A stretch of DNA of 64,000 nucleotides from Mycolicibacterium boenickei (lineage in GTDB: Bacteria > Actinomycetota > Actinomycetes > Mycobacteriales > Mycobacteriaceae), in contig NZ_AP022579.1 of assembly GCF_010731295.1 (NCBI RefSeq), positions 5,890,001-5,954,000 on the forward strand, read 5' to 3'. Position numbers and translations under genes: made by a program. The notes under the pieces are model-generated. The model was not told the origin of the DNA. It was given only the letters and a program-made list of their open reading frames with translations, and did not search any database. Shown piece after piece: positions 43,181 through 52,224 of the stretch. The number at the start of each line of letters is the position of its first letter. The stretch's first letter is position 1.

Positions 43181-44599
43181 TCAGCGCCCCGTGATCTTGT
43201 TGGCGATGCGCGCCAGCCCGCTGGTGCCGGCGAGGCCGCGGGTGGACTCGCGCCGGTCAGCGGTGCGGTACAGCGCATACATGGCCTGCACCCCGAGCCA
43301 GCGCAATGGCTCCGGCTCCCACTTGCGGACCCGTCGCCCCACCCAGGGCAGCCGGGTGAGCGCGGTGTCGCGCCCGAGCACGAGGTCGGCAAGAGTGTGC
43401 CCGGCCAGGTTGGTGGTGGTCAGACCGCTGCCGACATAGCCGCCGGCGGTGCCGAGCCCGCTCGCCCGGTCGAAATCCACCGTGGCCGTCCAGTCGCGCG
43501 GCACGCCGAGCACACCACACCACGCGTGCTCGATCGGGACATCGCGGGTCGCCGGGAACATGTCGCGGACCAGCGCGCCGAGCGCCTCGATGGTCCATTG
43601 CTGGGTGGCCCCACGGTGATCGAGTGCCGAACCGAAGCGATAGGGAATCCCCCGGCCGCCCAGGGCAATTCGATTGTCCGCCGTGCGCTGGGCGTACATG
43701 TAGCCGTGCGCGTAGTCGCCGAGCAGTTCGGCACCCTTCCAGCCGACCTGGTCCAGCACCGAATCGGGCAACGGCTCGGTCACCACCATCGATGAGTTCA
43801 TCGGCAGCCACGCCCGACGCTGGCCCGGCATGGTCGCGGTGAAGCCCTCAAGGCAGCGCAGCACGACGGGTGCCCGGACGTCGCCACGAGCCGTGATCGC
43901 CCGCCCCGGCTTGATGTCGGTCACCTCGGTCTGCTCATAGATGGCAACACCCATGCCCTCCACCACGCGGGCCAGACCCTGAACGAGCTTGGCCGGCTGT
44001 ACCCGGGCGCAGTGCGGGGTGAACAGCGCACCCATGGCGCGTTCGACCCGGATACGGGCGTTGGATTCGTCGCCGGTCAGGACCACGAAGTCGTCCTCGG
44101 TCGCACCCCAGCTCCGCTCGTAGTCGAGCGATTCGCGAAGCCGACCCATCTGTGCCTGGTTGCGTGCCACATGCAGCACACCGTCCTTGACGACGTCGGC
44201 GTCGATACCCTCGGACTTCGTGACCCCGATGACCTCGTCGACCGCACCGCGCATGGCCCGCATGAGGTCGACGACGCCGTCATGCCCGTGGGTGGACGCG
44301 TAGGCGTCGCGGGAACCGGCGAGTTCGGCCGAGAGCCACCCACCGTTGCGGCCGGAGGCGCCGAACCCGGCGAACTCCTTCTCCAGCATGGCAATCCGGA
44401 GGTCGGGCTGCTCTCTCTTGAGGTAGTAGGCCGCCCACAAGCCGGTCAGGCCGGCCCCGACGATGCAGACGTCGGCTTCGAGCGAACCCGGCAGGGCGGG
44501 TCTTGATTCCGGCCAGCCCGCCGCCCGGTACCAGAACGACACACTGCCGTTCACGAAGTCATTGGCGAGACCGCTGGTCGTGCGACCGTCGGGGGACAT
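43181..44599 (-). CDS. FAD-dependent amine oxidase (DAO family, PuuB/OrdL-like)
   Basis: A 472-residue D-amino-acid-oxidase-fold flavoenzyme. The Rossmann motif CIVGAGLTGLWAAYYLKRE (~44-62) is followed by EKEFAGFGASGRNGGWLSAEL, the signature of gamma-glutamylputrescine oxidase/OrdL proteins (FGASGRNGG). A C-terminal FAD block has GLGTAGGYVGSGLTTTNLAGHTLADLVLG. It probably oxidises a primary amine (putrescine or a derivative) to an aldehyde for the aldehyde dehydrogenase in this cluster. AGGAGAACCAAG precedes ATG at 44599. Confidence 0.87.
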   Translation of the reverse strand: MSPDGRTTSGLANDFVNGSVSFWYRAAGWPESRPALPGSLEADVCIVGAGLTGLWAAYYLKREQPDLRIAMLEKEFAGFGASGRNGGWLSAELAGSRDAYASTHGHDGVVDLMRAMRGAVDEVIGVTKSEGIDADVVKDGVLHVARNQAQMGRLRESLDYERSWGATEDDFVVLTGDESNARIRVERAMGALFTPHCARVQPAKLVQGLARVVEGMGVAIYEQTEVTDIKPGRAITARGDVRAPVVLRCLEGFTATMPGQRRAWLPMNSSMVVTEPLPDSVLDQVGWKGAELLGDYAHGYMYAQRTADNRIALGGRGIPYRFGSALDHRGATQQWTIEALGALVRDMFPATRDVPIEHAWCGVLGVPRDWTATVDFDRASGLGTAGGYVGSGLTTTNLAGHTLADLVLGRDTALTRLPWVGRRVRKWEPEPLRWLGVQAMYALYRTADRRESTRGLAGTSGLARIANKITGR

Positions 44600-44628
44600 C
44601 TTGGTTCTCCTGTACTCGGGGCTGTTGA

Positions 44629-45717
44629 TCATTTGTCGGCGGGCAGGATGGTGGCAACCTCGGGATCGAAGGTCAACCAAACCTGTTGCCCCGCTTCGGT
44701 CGGCGTGATGCTGTCCGCGCTCTCGCGGACCAGTGCGACGGTGCCGTCGGGCAGGCTCACCTCGACCTTGCGTGAACTGCCGAGGTAGATCTCCTGAATC
44801 ACCGTGCCGGGCACTGCATTGACGGCGGCGGGCTCGGCGTCCCCCGTGACGATGCGGATACGCTCCGGCCGCACCACGACGGCAACCGAATCACCGCGCG
44901 TCGATTCACCCTGGGCGGCCACGATCCGCCGGCCATAGGCGTTGACGATGCACTCGTCTTCGAGCTTTCCGTAGAACAGTGACGACTCGCCGAGGAAGCG
45001 GGCCACGAAGATGCTCTGCGGATGCTCGTAAAGGTCGGTCGGCGAACCGATCTGCTCGATGCGTGCTTTGTTGAACACTGCGATGCGGTCCGACAGGACC
45101 AGTGCCTCGTCCTGGTCGTGCGTGACGTAGACGAACGTGGTGCCGAGTTCGCCGTGAATGCGTTTGATCTCGAGTTGCAGCGAATCGCGCAGTTTCTTGT
45201 CCAGCGCGCCGAGCGGTTCGTCCATCAGCAGCACGCGTGGTTCGTAGACCATGGCCCGCGCGAAGGCGACGCGCTGTTGCTGACCACCGGACAGCTCTTT
45301 GGGCATCCGCTTGCCGTAGCCGTCGAGGCCGACCGTGCGCAGCGCGGCGGCCACCTTCTCGCGGCGCAGGGCCTTGGGCATCTTGCGCTGGCGCAGTGGA
45401 TATTCCACGTTGTCGAACACCGTCATGTGCGGGAACAGCGCGTAATGCTGGAACACCATGCCGATGTCGCGCCGGTACGGCGGCAGATCCGCGACCGGCC
45501 GGCCGTCGATCAGCAACTCGCCCGACGTGACATCGGCGAAGCCGGCGATCATGTTCAGCGTGGTGGTCTTGCCCGACCCGCTGGGGCCGAGCAGGGTGAG
45601 AAACTCACCGGGCCGTGCATCGAGGTCGATGGCGTCGACGGCCTTTTCCGACCCGTAGGTCTTGGTCAGGCCGCGCAAGGTGATCGACGCACCGTGCGGG
45701 GTGTTGTCAGCGGACAC
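44629..45717 (-). CDS. ABC transporter ATPase, PotA-like (polyamine/spermidine type)
   Basis: A 362-residue ABC ATPase with C-terminal TOBE domain. Walker A GPSGSGKTTT (~43-52), Q-loop MVFQHYALFPH, signature LSGGQQQRVAFARAM (~142-156), Walker B VLLMDEPLGALD (~163-174) and the switch His in THDQDEA. The ~120-residue TOBE region (MOI-type) is typical of PotA. It overlaps the PotC-like permease gene by 11 bases. Confidence 0.9.
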   Translation of the reverse strand: MSADNTPHGASITLRGLTKTYGSEKAVDAIDLDARPGEFLTLLGPSGSGKTTTLNMIAGFADVTSGELLIDGRPVADLPPYRRDIGMVFQHYALFPHMTVFDNVEYPLRQRKMPKALRREKVAAALRTVGLDGYGKRMPKELSGGQQQRVAFARAMVYEPRVLLMDEPLGALDKKLRDSLQLEIKRIHGELGTTFVYVTHDQDEALVLSDRIAVFNKARIEQIGSPTDLYEHPQSIFVARFLGESSLFYGKLEDECIVNAYGRRIVAAQGESTRGDSVAVVVRPERIRIVTGDAEPAAVNAVPGTVIQEIYLGSSRKVEVSLPDGTVALVRESADSITPTEAGQQVWLTFDPEVATILPADK

Positions 45718-46507
45718 GATTCCTCCTGCGCGAGTAGATGGCCGCGACGACGGTCAGGAATGTCGTCAGGGCGAGGATGAGGGTGGCAGCCGCAGCAATG
45801 GTGGGATCGGTGTCGCGCGTGACCGAGGCGTACATCTTGACCGGCAGCGTCTGCAGGTACGGGTTCTGGATGAACAGCGACAGGACGACCTCGTCGAAGC
45901 TCGTCGCGAACGCGAACAGCGCGCCCGAGAGCACCCCAGGGGCCACCAGTGGCAGGGTGACGGTCCGGAACGTGGTCCACCGGCCGGCACCGCAGATCGC
46001 GGCCGCGTCCTCCAGGCGCCGGTCGAATCCCTGCAGGCTGGCCATGACCGGCACGATGACGAACGGCAACGCCAACATGGTGTGCGCGACGACAAAGCCG
46101 AACAGGGTCCCAAGCAGGTTCAGCCTCAGGAACAACGCGTAGAGGCCGACGGCGACCACGATCACCGGAACAACCATGGGAGCCAACAGGAATGCACGTA
46201 TGCCCTGCCGCCCGGCCAGCCGGGTACGGCTGAGCGCCACCGCCGCCGCCGTGCCGAACACGGTGGCGAAGACGGCCACCAGGATCCCGACCTCGAGGCT
46301 TGCCTTCAGTGCGGAGATCCACGCGGGATCCTCGAAGAAGGTGCGATACCAGCGCGTCGACCATCCGGTCGGCGGGAAGGCGAACGACGGCCGATCGGTG
46401 AAGCTGAGCGGCACCACGATCAACGACGGTGCGACCAACCACAAGCCGACCCCCGCACAGAACAACCCGAGCAGGACGTTCCAGAACGTCTTTGCATACC
46501 GTGTCAT
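45707..46507 (-). CDS. ABC transporter permease, PotC-like
   Basis: A 266-residue inner-membrane permease with six predicted helices (first at ~10-32). The EAA loop, which contacts the ATPase, is recognisable as LEDAAAICGAGRWTTFRTVTLPLVAPGVLSGA. Overlaps both neighbours: by 11 bases with the ATPase gene and by 4 with the PotB-like gene, a tightly coupled operon. Confidence 0.9.
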   Translation of the reverse strand: MTRYAKTFWNVLLGLFCAGVGLWLVAPSLIVVPLSFTDRPSFAFPPTGWSTRWYRTFFEDPAWISALKASLEVGILVAVFATVFGTAAAVALSRTRLAGRQGIRAFLLAPMVVPVIVVAVGLYALFLRLNLLGTLFGFVVAHTMLALPFVIVPVMASLQGFDRRLEDAAAICGAGRWTTFRTVTLPLVAPGVLSGALFAFATSFDEVVLSLFIQNPYLQTLPVKMYASVTRDTDPTIAAAATLILALTTFLTVVAAIYSRRRNRVR

Positions 46508-47391
46508 GCCGTGCGCTCCTTACGGTTTCGGCGCAACAGGTACAGCAGGGCAACCAGCACCAGGAACGTGACGAGCAGCAGAACCACACCCATCGCCCCT
46601 CCCTTGCCCCAGGCCAACAAGCTGGTGACCTGTACATAGATCTGCTGACTGATCAGGGCGTCGTCGGGAGCGCCGAGCAGCGCAGGTGTGACGTAGAAGC
46701 CGAGGCTGCTGATGAAAACCATCAGGCAGCCGGCCCCGACGCCGGGCAGCGACAGCGGAACCCAGATCCTGGCGAACGAGATGACCGGTCGCGCACCGAG
46801 ACTCGACGATGCGAGGACGAGCCGTCGGTCGATGCCCGACATCACCGCATACAACGGCAGGACCATGAACGGCAACAGGATCTGGCTCATGCCGATGACC
46901 ACACCCAAGTTGGTACGCAGCAGCGGCACACTGCCCAGCCCGACGAACGACAGCAGGGTTTGGAGCGGCCCGCCGTCCTCAAGCAGGATCACCCAGGCGA
47001 AGGTGCGCACCATCAGGCTGGTCCAGAACGGAACCAGCACGATGAGGGTCAGCGCGATCCGGACCGTGGGCCCGAACGCGACCATGGCGTACGCGTAGGG
47101 ATAGCCGAGCACCAGGCAGATCACCGTGACTTCGAGGCCCGTGGTGAACGTGCGCAACAGCACACCGCGCTGCACGGAATCGCCCAGGTACCAGGTGAAA
47201 TTGCCGAAGCCGAGTTCCGGGTCGCTGAACGCCTGCCAGAACATGATGGCCAGCGGCAGTCCGAATACCCCGACGACCAGCAGAACCGACGGCGCCAACA
47301 AACCGATATCGCCCAGCCTCCGACCGGAGGTGGTGGGGGCGGCCTGGGTCTTGGGTGGCGCTCCGCCCGCCAGAACATCGACCATCGTCAT
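46504..47391 (-). CDS. ABC transporter permease, PotB-like
   Basis: A 295-residue permease with six to seven helices, the first at ~30-52. The EAA motif is RRLVLASSSLGARPVISFARIWVPLSLPGVGAG. The N-terminal ~25 residues are cytoplasmic and Pro-rich. It pairs with the PotC-like permease, and 13 bases separate it from the binding-protein gene. Confidence 0.9.
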   Translation of the reverse strand: MTMVDVLAGGAPPKTQAAPTTSGRRLGDIGLLAPSVLLVVGVFGLPLAIMFWQAFSDPELGFGNFTWYLGDSVQRGVLLRTFTTGLEVTVICLVLGYPYAYAMVAFGPTVRIALTLIVLVPFWTSLMVRTFAWVILLEDGGPLQTLLSFVGLGSVPLLRTNLGVVIGMSQILLPFMVLPLYAVMSGIDRRLVLASSSLGARPVISFARIWVPLSLPGVGAGCLMVFISSLGFYVTPALLGAPDDALISQQIYVQVTSLLAWGKGGAMGVVLLLVTFLVLVALLYLLRRNRKERTA

Positions 47392-47404
47392 GGAACGAGA
47401 CCTC

Positions 47405-48529
47405 CTAGCCCGCGAGCCAGGACGTGTACTTGTTGGCGATTTCTTCCTGGTGTTCGGCCCAGTACGCGAGATCCAGTGGGAACCGGTCCTTTTCCCGTTC
47501 CGGAGTGGTGGTCAGGTACGACCGGGCCAGGTCGTCCAGTTGTGGCTTGGCATCGATGTTGATCGGGCTGTAGGAGGTCAACTCGGCAAGCTTGGCCTGC
47601 TGCTGGGCGCCGAGGTAGAAGTTGATGAGCGCCATGGACGCCTTGGGATTCTTGGCGCCGACGGGAACGGCGATCGTATCGGCCTCGGGCATCCACTGGT
47701 CCCAGATCGGAGCGAACGGCGCCCCGTTCTTGACCGCCGAGTACGCGCGACCGCTCCACACCAACGCCATGTCGACCTGGCCGGACTCGATGAGCTGTTG
47801 GGACTGTGCGCCGGTGGTCCAGAAGATGGTGTCGTTACGGATGCTGTTCATCTTGGCCAGCGCGCGGTCCATGTCGATCGGGTAGATCGCGTCCGAGGCG
47901 ACCCCGTCGGCGAGCAGCGCGCCCTCGAGGACGCCGGGGTCGAGTTCACCGGGCACGCCTTCGATCGCCCGCTTACCCGGGAACTTCGCGGTGTCGTAGA
48001 AATCGGCCCACGTCTTCGGCGGGTTCGCCCCGTACTTCTTGGTGTTGTAGACCACGATCAGTCCGTAACCCATTGCGGGGACCGAACAGTCGTCGGTCTT
48101 GGTGCCCGCGGGCAACTTGCTGATGTCGACGATGCTGGTGTCCAGCGGCATGAACAGGGTCCCGCAATTCTTGGCGGTGAACACGTTGGTGCTGTCCACC
48201 ACATCCCAGGTCACGTTCTTGGAGTCGACCTGAGCCTTGATCTTCGAGTTCTCAGTAGGCCCGTCCTGCAACACCTTTGCGCCGGACTGCGCGGCGAACG
48301 GCTCGATCGCCGCCTTGGTCTGCCCGTCCTGGAAGATGCCGCCGTACGACACGAACGTCAGGGTAATGCCTTTGAGGGCGCCGTCTTTGACGGTCCCGGC
48401 CTGTGGCGGGCCGCTGCCCAGATCGACGTCGGCCGCTTGGCCGGGACCCGCAGGCGTACACGCGGAGGCCAGGAGGGCTCCGGTAGCGATCAAGGCGGAC
48501 ACACTACGAGCGGCAGGCGACATCTTCAT
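47405..48529 (-). CDS. Extracellular substrate-binding lipoprotein, PotD-like
   Basis: A 374-residue periplasmic-type binding protein. Lipoprotein signal MKMSPAARSVSALIATGALL with lipobox ASAC (Cys ~24). The mature protein has the family-1 extracellular solute-binding pattern, with LTFVSYGGIFQDGQTKAAIEP near the start and NPKASMALINFYLGAQQQAKLAELTSY near the end, matching PotD/PotF-type polyamine or spermidine binding proteins. ATG at 48529 is chosen; GGAGATCCCC lies before it. First gene of the transporter operon. Confidence 0.9.
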   Translation of the reverse strand: MKMSPAARSVSALIATGALLASACTPAGPGQAADVDLGSGPPQAGTVKDGALKGITLTFVSYGGIFQDGQTKAAIEPFAAQSGAKVLQDGPTENSKIKAQVDSKNVTWDVVDSTNVFTAKNCGTLFMPLDTSIVDISKLPAGTKTDDCSVPAMGYGLIVVYNTKKYGANPPKTWADFYDTAKFPGKRAIEGVPGELDPGVLEGALLADGVASDAIYPIDMDRALAKMNSIRNDTIFWTTGAQSQQLIESGQVDMALVWSGRAYSAVKNGAPFAPIWDQWMPEADTIAVPVGAKNPKASMALINFYLGAQQQAKLAELTSYSPINIDAKPQLDDLARSYLTTTPEREKDRFPLDLAYWAEHQEEIANKYTSWLAG

Positions 48530-48603
48530 TGGGGATCTCCTTTGGATCTGGGCGGAAAGGTGTTCGCGGACATGGGCACATCCGCAACGGGACGAGCGGC
48601 CCG

Positions 48604-49194
48604 TCAAGTCGGCCAGTCGGTAGGGGGACTGACGATCCAGATGAGCTCGACCGGCGCGTCACTCAGGTTGTGCACGGTGTGCGGCATGGACGTGCGGTAC
48701 TCCGCGCTGTCCCCCGGCTCCAGCACATAACGCTCGCCGTCGAGTTCCAGGGTCGGGGTTCCGGCGATGACAATCAGGATCTCCTGTGCGTCACCGTGCA
48801 CATAGGCATCGCCCGCGCTCGACCCGGGCGACAGTTCACCCGCGTAAACCTCGAGGTTTCGCAGCGGCTTTTGTGACAGAAGGTATTTCGAGCTCAGTTC
48901 GGACACCTCGATGGTCGGCCGCGCCGCCTTCCGCAGGATGCGGACGTCGGTGACCTCGTCGTCGGTGAACAAGTCGGGCAACACGATGCCGAGCGACTGC
49001 GCCAGACGACGCAGGGTTCCGACGCTCGCGTTGACCTGCCCGCGCTCCACCTCACTGAGAAAGCCCGGGGAGATACCGGCACGATCGGCCAACTGTCGAA
49101 GAGACATCTTCCGCGCGGTCCGGAACTGGCGAATCCGGGCTCCGACCACGGTGTCTGCCGCTTCAGCGGGATCAGGCTCGACGGTCGCACTCAT
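48604..49194 (-). CDS. XRE-cupin transcriptional regulator, PuuR-like
   Basis: A 196-residue regulator. HTH_3 domain at ~15-75 (GARIRQFRTARKMSLRQLADRAGISPGFLSEVERGQVNAS) and a C-terminal cupin (~120-190) with YVHGDAQEILIVIAGTPTLELDGE and the HTVHNLSDAPVELIWIVSPP segment. This architecture is that of PuuR, the putrescine-utilisation repressor. Located directly upstream of the PotABCD-type operon, it is the likely controller of the cluster. An inverted-repeat operator lies upstream of its own start. ATG at 49194 preferred to TTG at 49260. Confidence 0.88.
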   Translation of the reverse strand: MSATVEPDPAEAADTVVGARIRQFRTARKMSLRQLADRAGISPGFLSEVERGQVNASVGTLRRLAQSLGIVLPDLFTDDEVTDVRILRKAARPTIEVSELSSKYLLSQKPLRNLEVYAGELSPGSSAGDAYVHGDAQEILIVIAGTPTLELDGERYVLEPGDSAEYRTSMPHTVHNLSDAPVELIWIVSPPTDWPT

Positions 49195-49431
49195 GGCGAA
49201 ACATCCGTTCGTCTCAAAAGAGCAAGAGGATTGTGGCGAGCGAACACTTTGTTCGCTCAAGCCGAACCCTATGTCCGTTGAGGGCGGCCCGCAAGGCTTC
49301 GATCACATCTTTCAAGAATTGCGATCCAGGCCACACCTATGTGGTTATCGTCAATCTCTCGGCGAATCTCCAACGATTACCGTCGCGAAAATCGCCTTTG
49401 ACAACCGACATCGTGGCTGCCGCGTGGGCGC
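49195..49431. other. Region between two leftward cluster genes, with operator
   Basis: 237 bases between the FAD oxidase stop (49432) and the XRE-cupin start. The only clear structure is the inverted repeat at 49238-49258. The rest is moderately AT-rich with no recognisable gene. Confidence 0.45.
49238..49258. promoter_or_regulatory. Candidate operator of the XRE-cupin regulator
   Basis: GAGCGAACA-CTT-TGTTCGCTC: perfect 9-base arms with a 3-base centre, 44 bases upstream of the regulator's ATG. Symmetry, length and position fit autoregulation. Confidence 0.65.
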
Positions 49432-50580
49432 CTAATGCCTGCCGAGCACGTGTGGGCCGGTGCGCTCGGGCGCGCCGGCCGCGAAGCGCGCCAGCGACCA
49501 TTGGGCGATATCCGGGTCCGGCATTCGCCCCTCTGCCAGGTCGGCGAGCACCTCGCCCATCAGCGCGGAGTACTTGAAACCCTCCCCTGAGTCGCCGCAT
49601 GCCACGACGATTGCGCCCTCGAGCCGGTCGACGATGAACTTGCCGTCGGGAGAGTCGGTCCAACTGCAGACCTGAGCATTGAGCACGGTCGGAACCACTG
49701 CGGGGATGTCGGTCCGCACCCGATCGCGGAGCACCTCGGACCGCCCAACGTCAGGCGTCCGGTCGACGTCGCCGGCCCGGTAGTCCCGCAACGGTGCGTC
49801 CAGACCGATCTTGTACCCGGCACCGGGCGACGGCATGGCATAGACACCGGGACGGTCAGCCGACGGCCCATCGAACAGACATGGAAAGTCGTCGGTGGCA
49901 GCAGGATTCGCCGGGTCTCCGAAGTACACGACCTGTTCCAGATACGGGTGCAGCGACAGGTCGAGGCCCAGCGGCGACAGCAGCGGCGCCGCTCCCGGCC
50001 CAGCCGCGATCACCGCGACATCGGCATCGATGATGTCGCCATCTGACAGCACCACGCGGACACCGTTGGCGGCATTCTCGACGCGGGCCACATCACGCTC
50101 GAGAAGTGTTGCGCCGGGGGCACTCTGGAAGAGAGTCAGCTGAGCCCGCAGCGATGTTTCGGCGAGCACGACACCGGCCACCGGCTGCCAGAGGGCATCA
50201 CGCCCGTCGCCCCGTAGCCCGGGGAAGAACCGGTCCACGTCGCCGGGCGCCACACATGTATAGGCGACACCAAGGGCCGTCAATGTCGACTCCACGGCGG
50301 GCAGCGACTCGTCGTCGCGCCACAGCAGCCCACGGGTGAGGAACACGGGTGTTCCCGCCCGCTCGGTGAGACGCCGCATCGCGTCGACACCGCGCTGCGC
50401 CGTCCGCACCCGCATCGGGTCAGGGTCGGCGAGCCGCCACAATCGGGTCGATCCCGCCGAGGACGACAGTCCGTTGAGCGGGCCGTAGCGGTCGATCAGC
50501 GTCACCCGATGTCCGCGGCGGGCGAGCTCAGCGGCGGCGGGCAACCCCCAAGCACCCGCCCCGATGACCGCGCACGTCAT
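49432..50580 (-). CDS. FAD-dependent amine oxidase (sarcosine/DAO-like)
   Basis: A 382-residue flavoenzyme of the DAO/monomeric sarcosine oxidase-like family. N-terminal CAVIGAGAWGLPAAAELARRG Rossmann motif, then a RYGPLNGLSSSAGSTRLWRLADP segment; the C-terminal FAD block is VACGDSGEGFKYSALMGEVLADLA, very like MSOX/SolA where a Cys near it holds covalent FAD. Likely oxidises an N-methyl or primary amine. ATG at 50580 with GAGGTGG upstream. It sits between the XRE-cupin gene and the aldehyde dehydrogenase gene in the same direction. Confidence 0.85.
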   Translation of the reverse strand: MTCAVIGAGAWGLPAAAELARRGHRVTLIDRYGPLNGLSSSAGSTRLWRLADPDPMRVRTAQRGVDAMRRLTERAGTPVFLTRGLLWRDDESLPAVESTLTALGVAYTCVAPGDVDRFFPGLRGDGRDALWQPVAGVVLAETSLRAQLTLFQSAPGATLLERDVARVENAANGVRVVLSDGDIIDADVAVIAAGPGAAPLLSPLGLDLSLHPYLEQVVYFGDPANPAATDDFPCLFDGPSADRPGVYAMPSPGAGYKIGLDAPLRDYRAGDVDRTPDVGRSEVLRDRVRTDIPAVVPTVLNAQVCSWTDSPDGKFIVDRLEGAIVVACGDSGEGFKYSALMGEVLADLAEGRMPDPDIAQWSLARFAAGAPERTGPHVLGRH

Positions 50581-50613
50581 GACCACCTCGGAAAAAACCT
50601 TTCGGCCGGATAC

Positions 50614-52101
50614 TCAGCGCTTGGTGAAAATCGTTCGGTGCCATTCTTTTTCGGCCACACCCGTGATGTCGCTCATCACATGCTTGATGGTGAGGTACTC
50701 CTCGAACGAATAGTCGCTCATGTCCTTGCCGAAGCCCGACGCCCCGACACCGCCGTGCGGCATCTCGCTGATGATCGGGATGTGGTCGTTGATCCACACG
50801 CAGCCGGCGTTGATCTCGCGGGAGGCCCGTTGCGCCCGGTACACGTCCCGCGTCCAGGCCGAGGCCGCCAGGCCGTATTCGGTGTCGTTGGCCTGCCGGA
50901 TCGCGTCGTCATCGTCGGTGAACGACCGCACGGTCAACACCGGGCCGAAGATCTCACCGCGGTACACCTCGGAGGTCTCGGCGACATCGGCGATCAGGGT
51001 GGGCCGGTAGAACGAGCCGGGCAGGTCGGGGACCACACCGCCGGTGACGACGCGACCGCCCTGCTCAGGCGCCCGGGCCACCATGCCCGCCACCTTGTCG
51101 CGGTGCGCGAAGGAGATCAGCGGGCCCAGGTCCGTGTCGGGGTCGTGGGGGTCGCCGACGACGATCTTGCTCATCACCTCGGCCACCCCGGCGACGAAGT
51201 CGTCGTACAGGTCACGGGAGACGATCGCCCTGGTGGCGGCCGTGCAGTCCTGGCCGGTGTTGATCAGGGCACCGGCCACCGCACCCTGGATCGCGGCATC
51301 CAGGTCGGCGTCGTCGAACACCACGAACGGTGCCTTGCCACCCAACTCGAGCTGGGTGCGGTGTCCGTGCACCGCGGCCGCGGCCATCACCTTGCGGCCG
51401 ACGGCGGTGGATCCGGTGAAGGTGACGACGTCGACGTCGCGGTGCCCGGCGAGGGCGGTGCCCACGTCAGCGCCACCTCCGGTGACGACGTTGAACACGC
51501 CGTCGGGCAGGCCGGCCTCGGTCGCGAGTCGCGCCAGGGTGAGGGTGGTCAGTGGAGTGATCTCGGCGGGCTTGATCACGACGGAGCACCCGGCAGCCAG
51601 CGCTGGGATGACCTTCCACACCGCCATCTGCAGCGGATAGTTCCACGGCGTGATCGTGGCGACGACGCCGACGGCTTCCCGACGGATGCTGGAGGTGTGG
51701 TCACCGGAGTACTCCGCGGTGGCCTTGCCCTCCAGATGGCGGGCCGCGCCGGCGAAGAAGTCGATGTTGTCCACGCTGCCGGGGACGTCGAACTCGGTGG
51801 CCAGACGTACCGGCTTGCCGGTCTGGCTGACTTCCTCGGCGATCAGCTGATCGGCGTGCTCATCGGCGAGTTTCGCCAGCTTGGCCAGTACCGCCGACCG
51901 TTCGGCCGGGGTCGCCTTCGACCAGGCGGGGAACGCCGTGCGGGCCGCGTTCACGGCGTCGTCCACATCGGCGGGAGTAGCCAGGGCGTAGTCGGCAACA
52001 GGTCTGCCGGTGGCCGGGTCGATGATCTGATGAGTGCCCCCTGCGGTCGTCACAGGTGCACCGTTGATCCAGCTGCTCGTCACATTCACTGCCACGCTCA
52101 T
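50614..52101 (-). CDS. Aldehyde dehydrogenase (gamma-aminobutyraldehyde dehydrogenase-like)
   Basis: A 495-residue NAD(P)-dependent aldehyde dehydrogenase. Conserved sites: TPWNYPLQMAVWKVIPALAAG, FTGSTAVGRKVM (NAD loop), the general-base Glu in LELGGKAPFVVF (~258), the nucleophilic Cys in NTGQDCTAATR (~292), and EIFGPVLTV. It is closest in texture to PatD/YdcW-type aminobutyraldehyde dehydrogenases, fitting its position among amine oxidase and polyamine transport genes. Start ATG at 52101 gives the usual N-terminus; ATG at 52128 is a possible alternative. Confidence 0.9.
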   Translation of the reverse strand: MSVAVNVTSSWINGAPVTTAGGTHQIIDPATGRPVADYALATPADVDDAVNAARTAFPAWSKATPAERSAVLAKLAKLADEHADQLIAEEVSQTGKPVRLATEFDVPGSVDNIDFFAGAARHLEGKATAEYSGDHTSSIRREAVGVVATITPWNYPLQMAVWKVIPALAAGCSVVIKPAEITPLTTLTLARLATEAGLPDGVFNVVTGGGADVGTALAGHRDVDVVTFTGSTAVGRKVMAAAAVHGHRTQLELGGKAPFVVFDDADLDAAIQGAVAGALINTGQDCTAATRAIVSRDLYDDFVAGVAEVMSKIVVGDPHDPDTDLGPLISFAHRDKVAGMVARAPEQGGRVVTGGVVPDLPGSFYRPTLIADVAETSEVYRGEIFGPVLTVRSFTDDDDAIRQANDTEYGLAASAWTRDVYRAQRASREINAGCVWINDHIPIISEMPHGGVGASGFGKDMSDYSFEEYLTIKHVMSDITGVAEKEWHRTIFTKR

Positions 52102-52164
52102 GGAGCCCCACGGTAACCGATGAGTCATCCGATCTCTACGCAATCCCGCGCTGAGGCCCGGTTC

Positions 52165-52209
52165 AAACGAGGGATTTCATCGATTCGGTTGCCCTAAACG
52201 ACGGATTCC
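52165..52209. promoter_or_regulatory. Direct repeats in the divergent ALDH / Lrp promoter region
   Basis: AAACGAGGGATTTC (52165-52178) and AAACGACGGATTCC (52196-52209) match at 12 of 14 positions and are offset by 31 bases, about three helical turns. They lie between the divergent aldehyde dehydrogenase and Lrp-type regulator starts. Phased sites of this kind are typical of Lrp/AsnC octamer binding. Confidence 0.6.
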
Positions 52210-52224
52210 GTGCACAATCGGTGC

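Noticed and set aside
42040..43194. A 384-codon frame on the plus strand over the ECF41 and cupin genes
   Set aside because: Antisense shadow; His/Arg/Gly-rich translation without motifs, while the minus-strand genes have clear family features.
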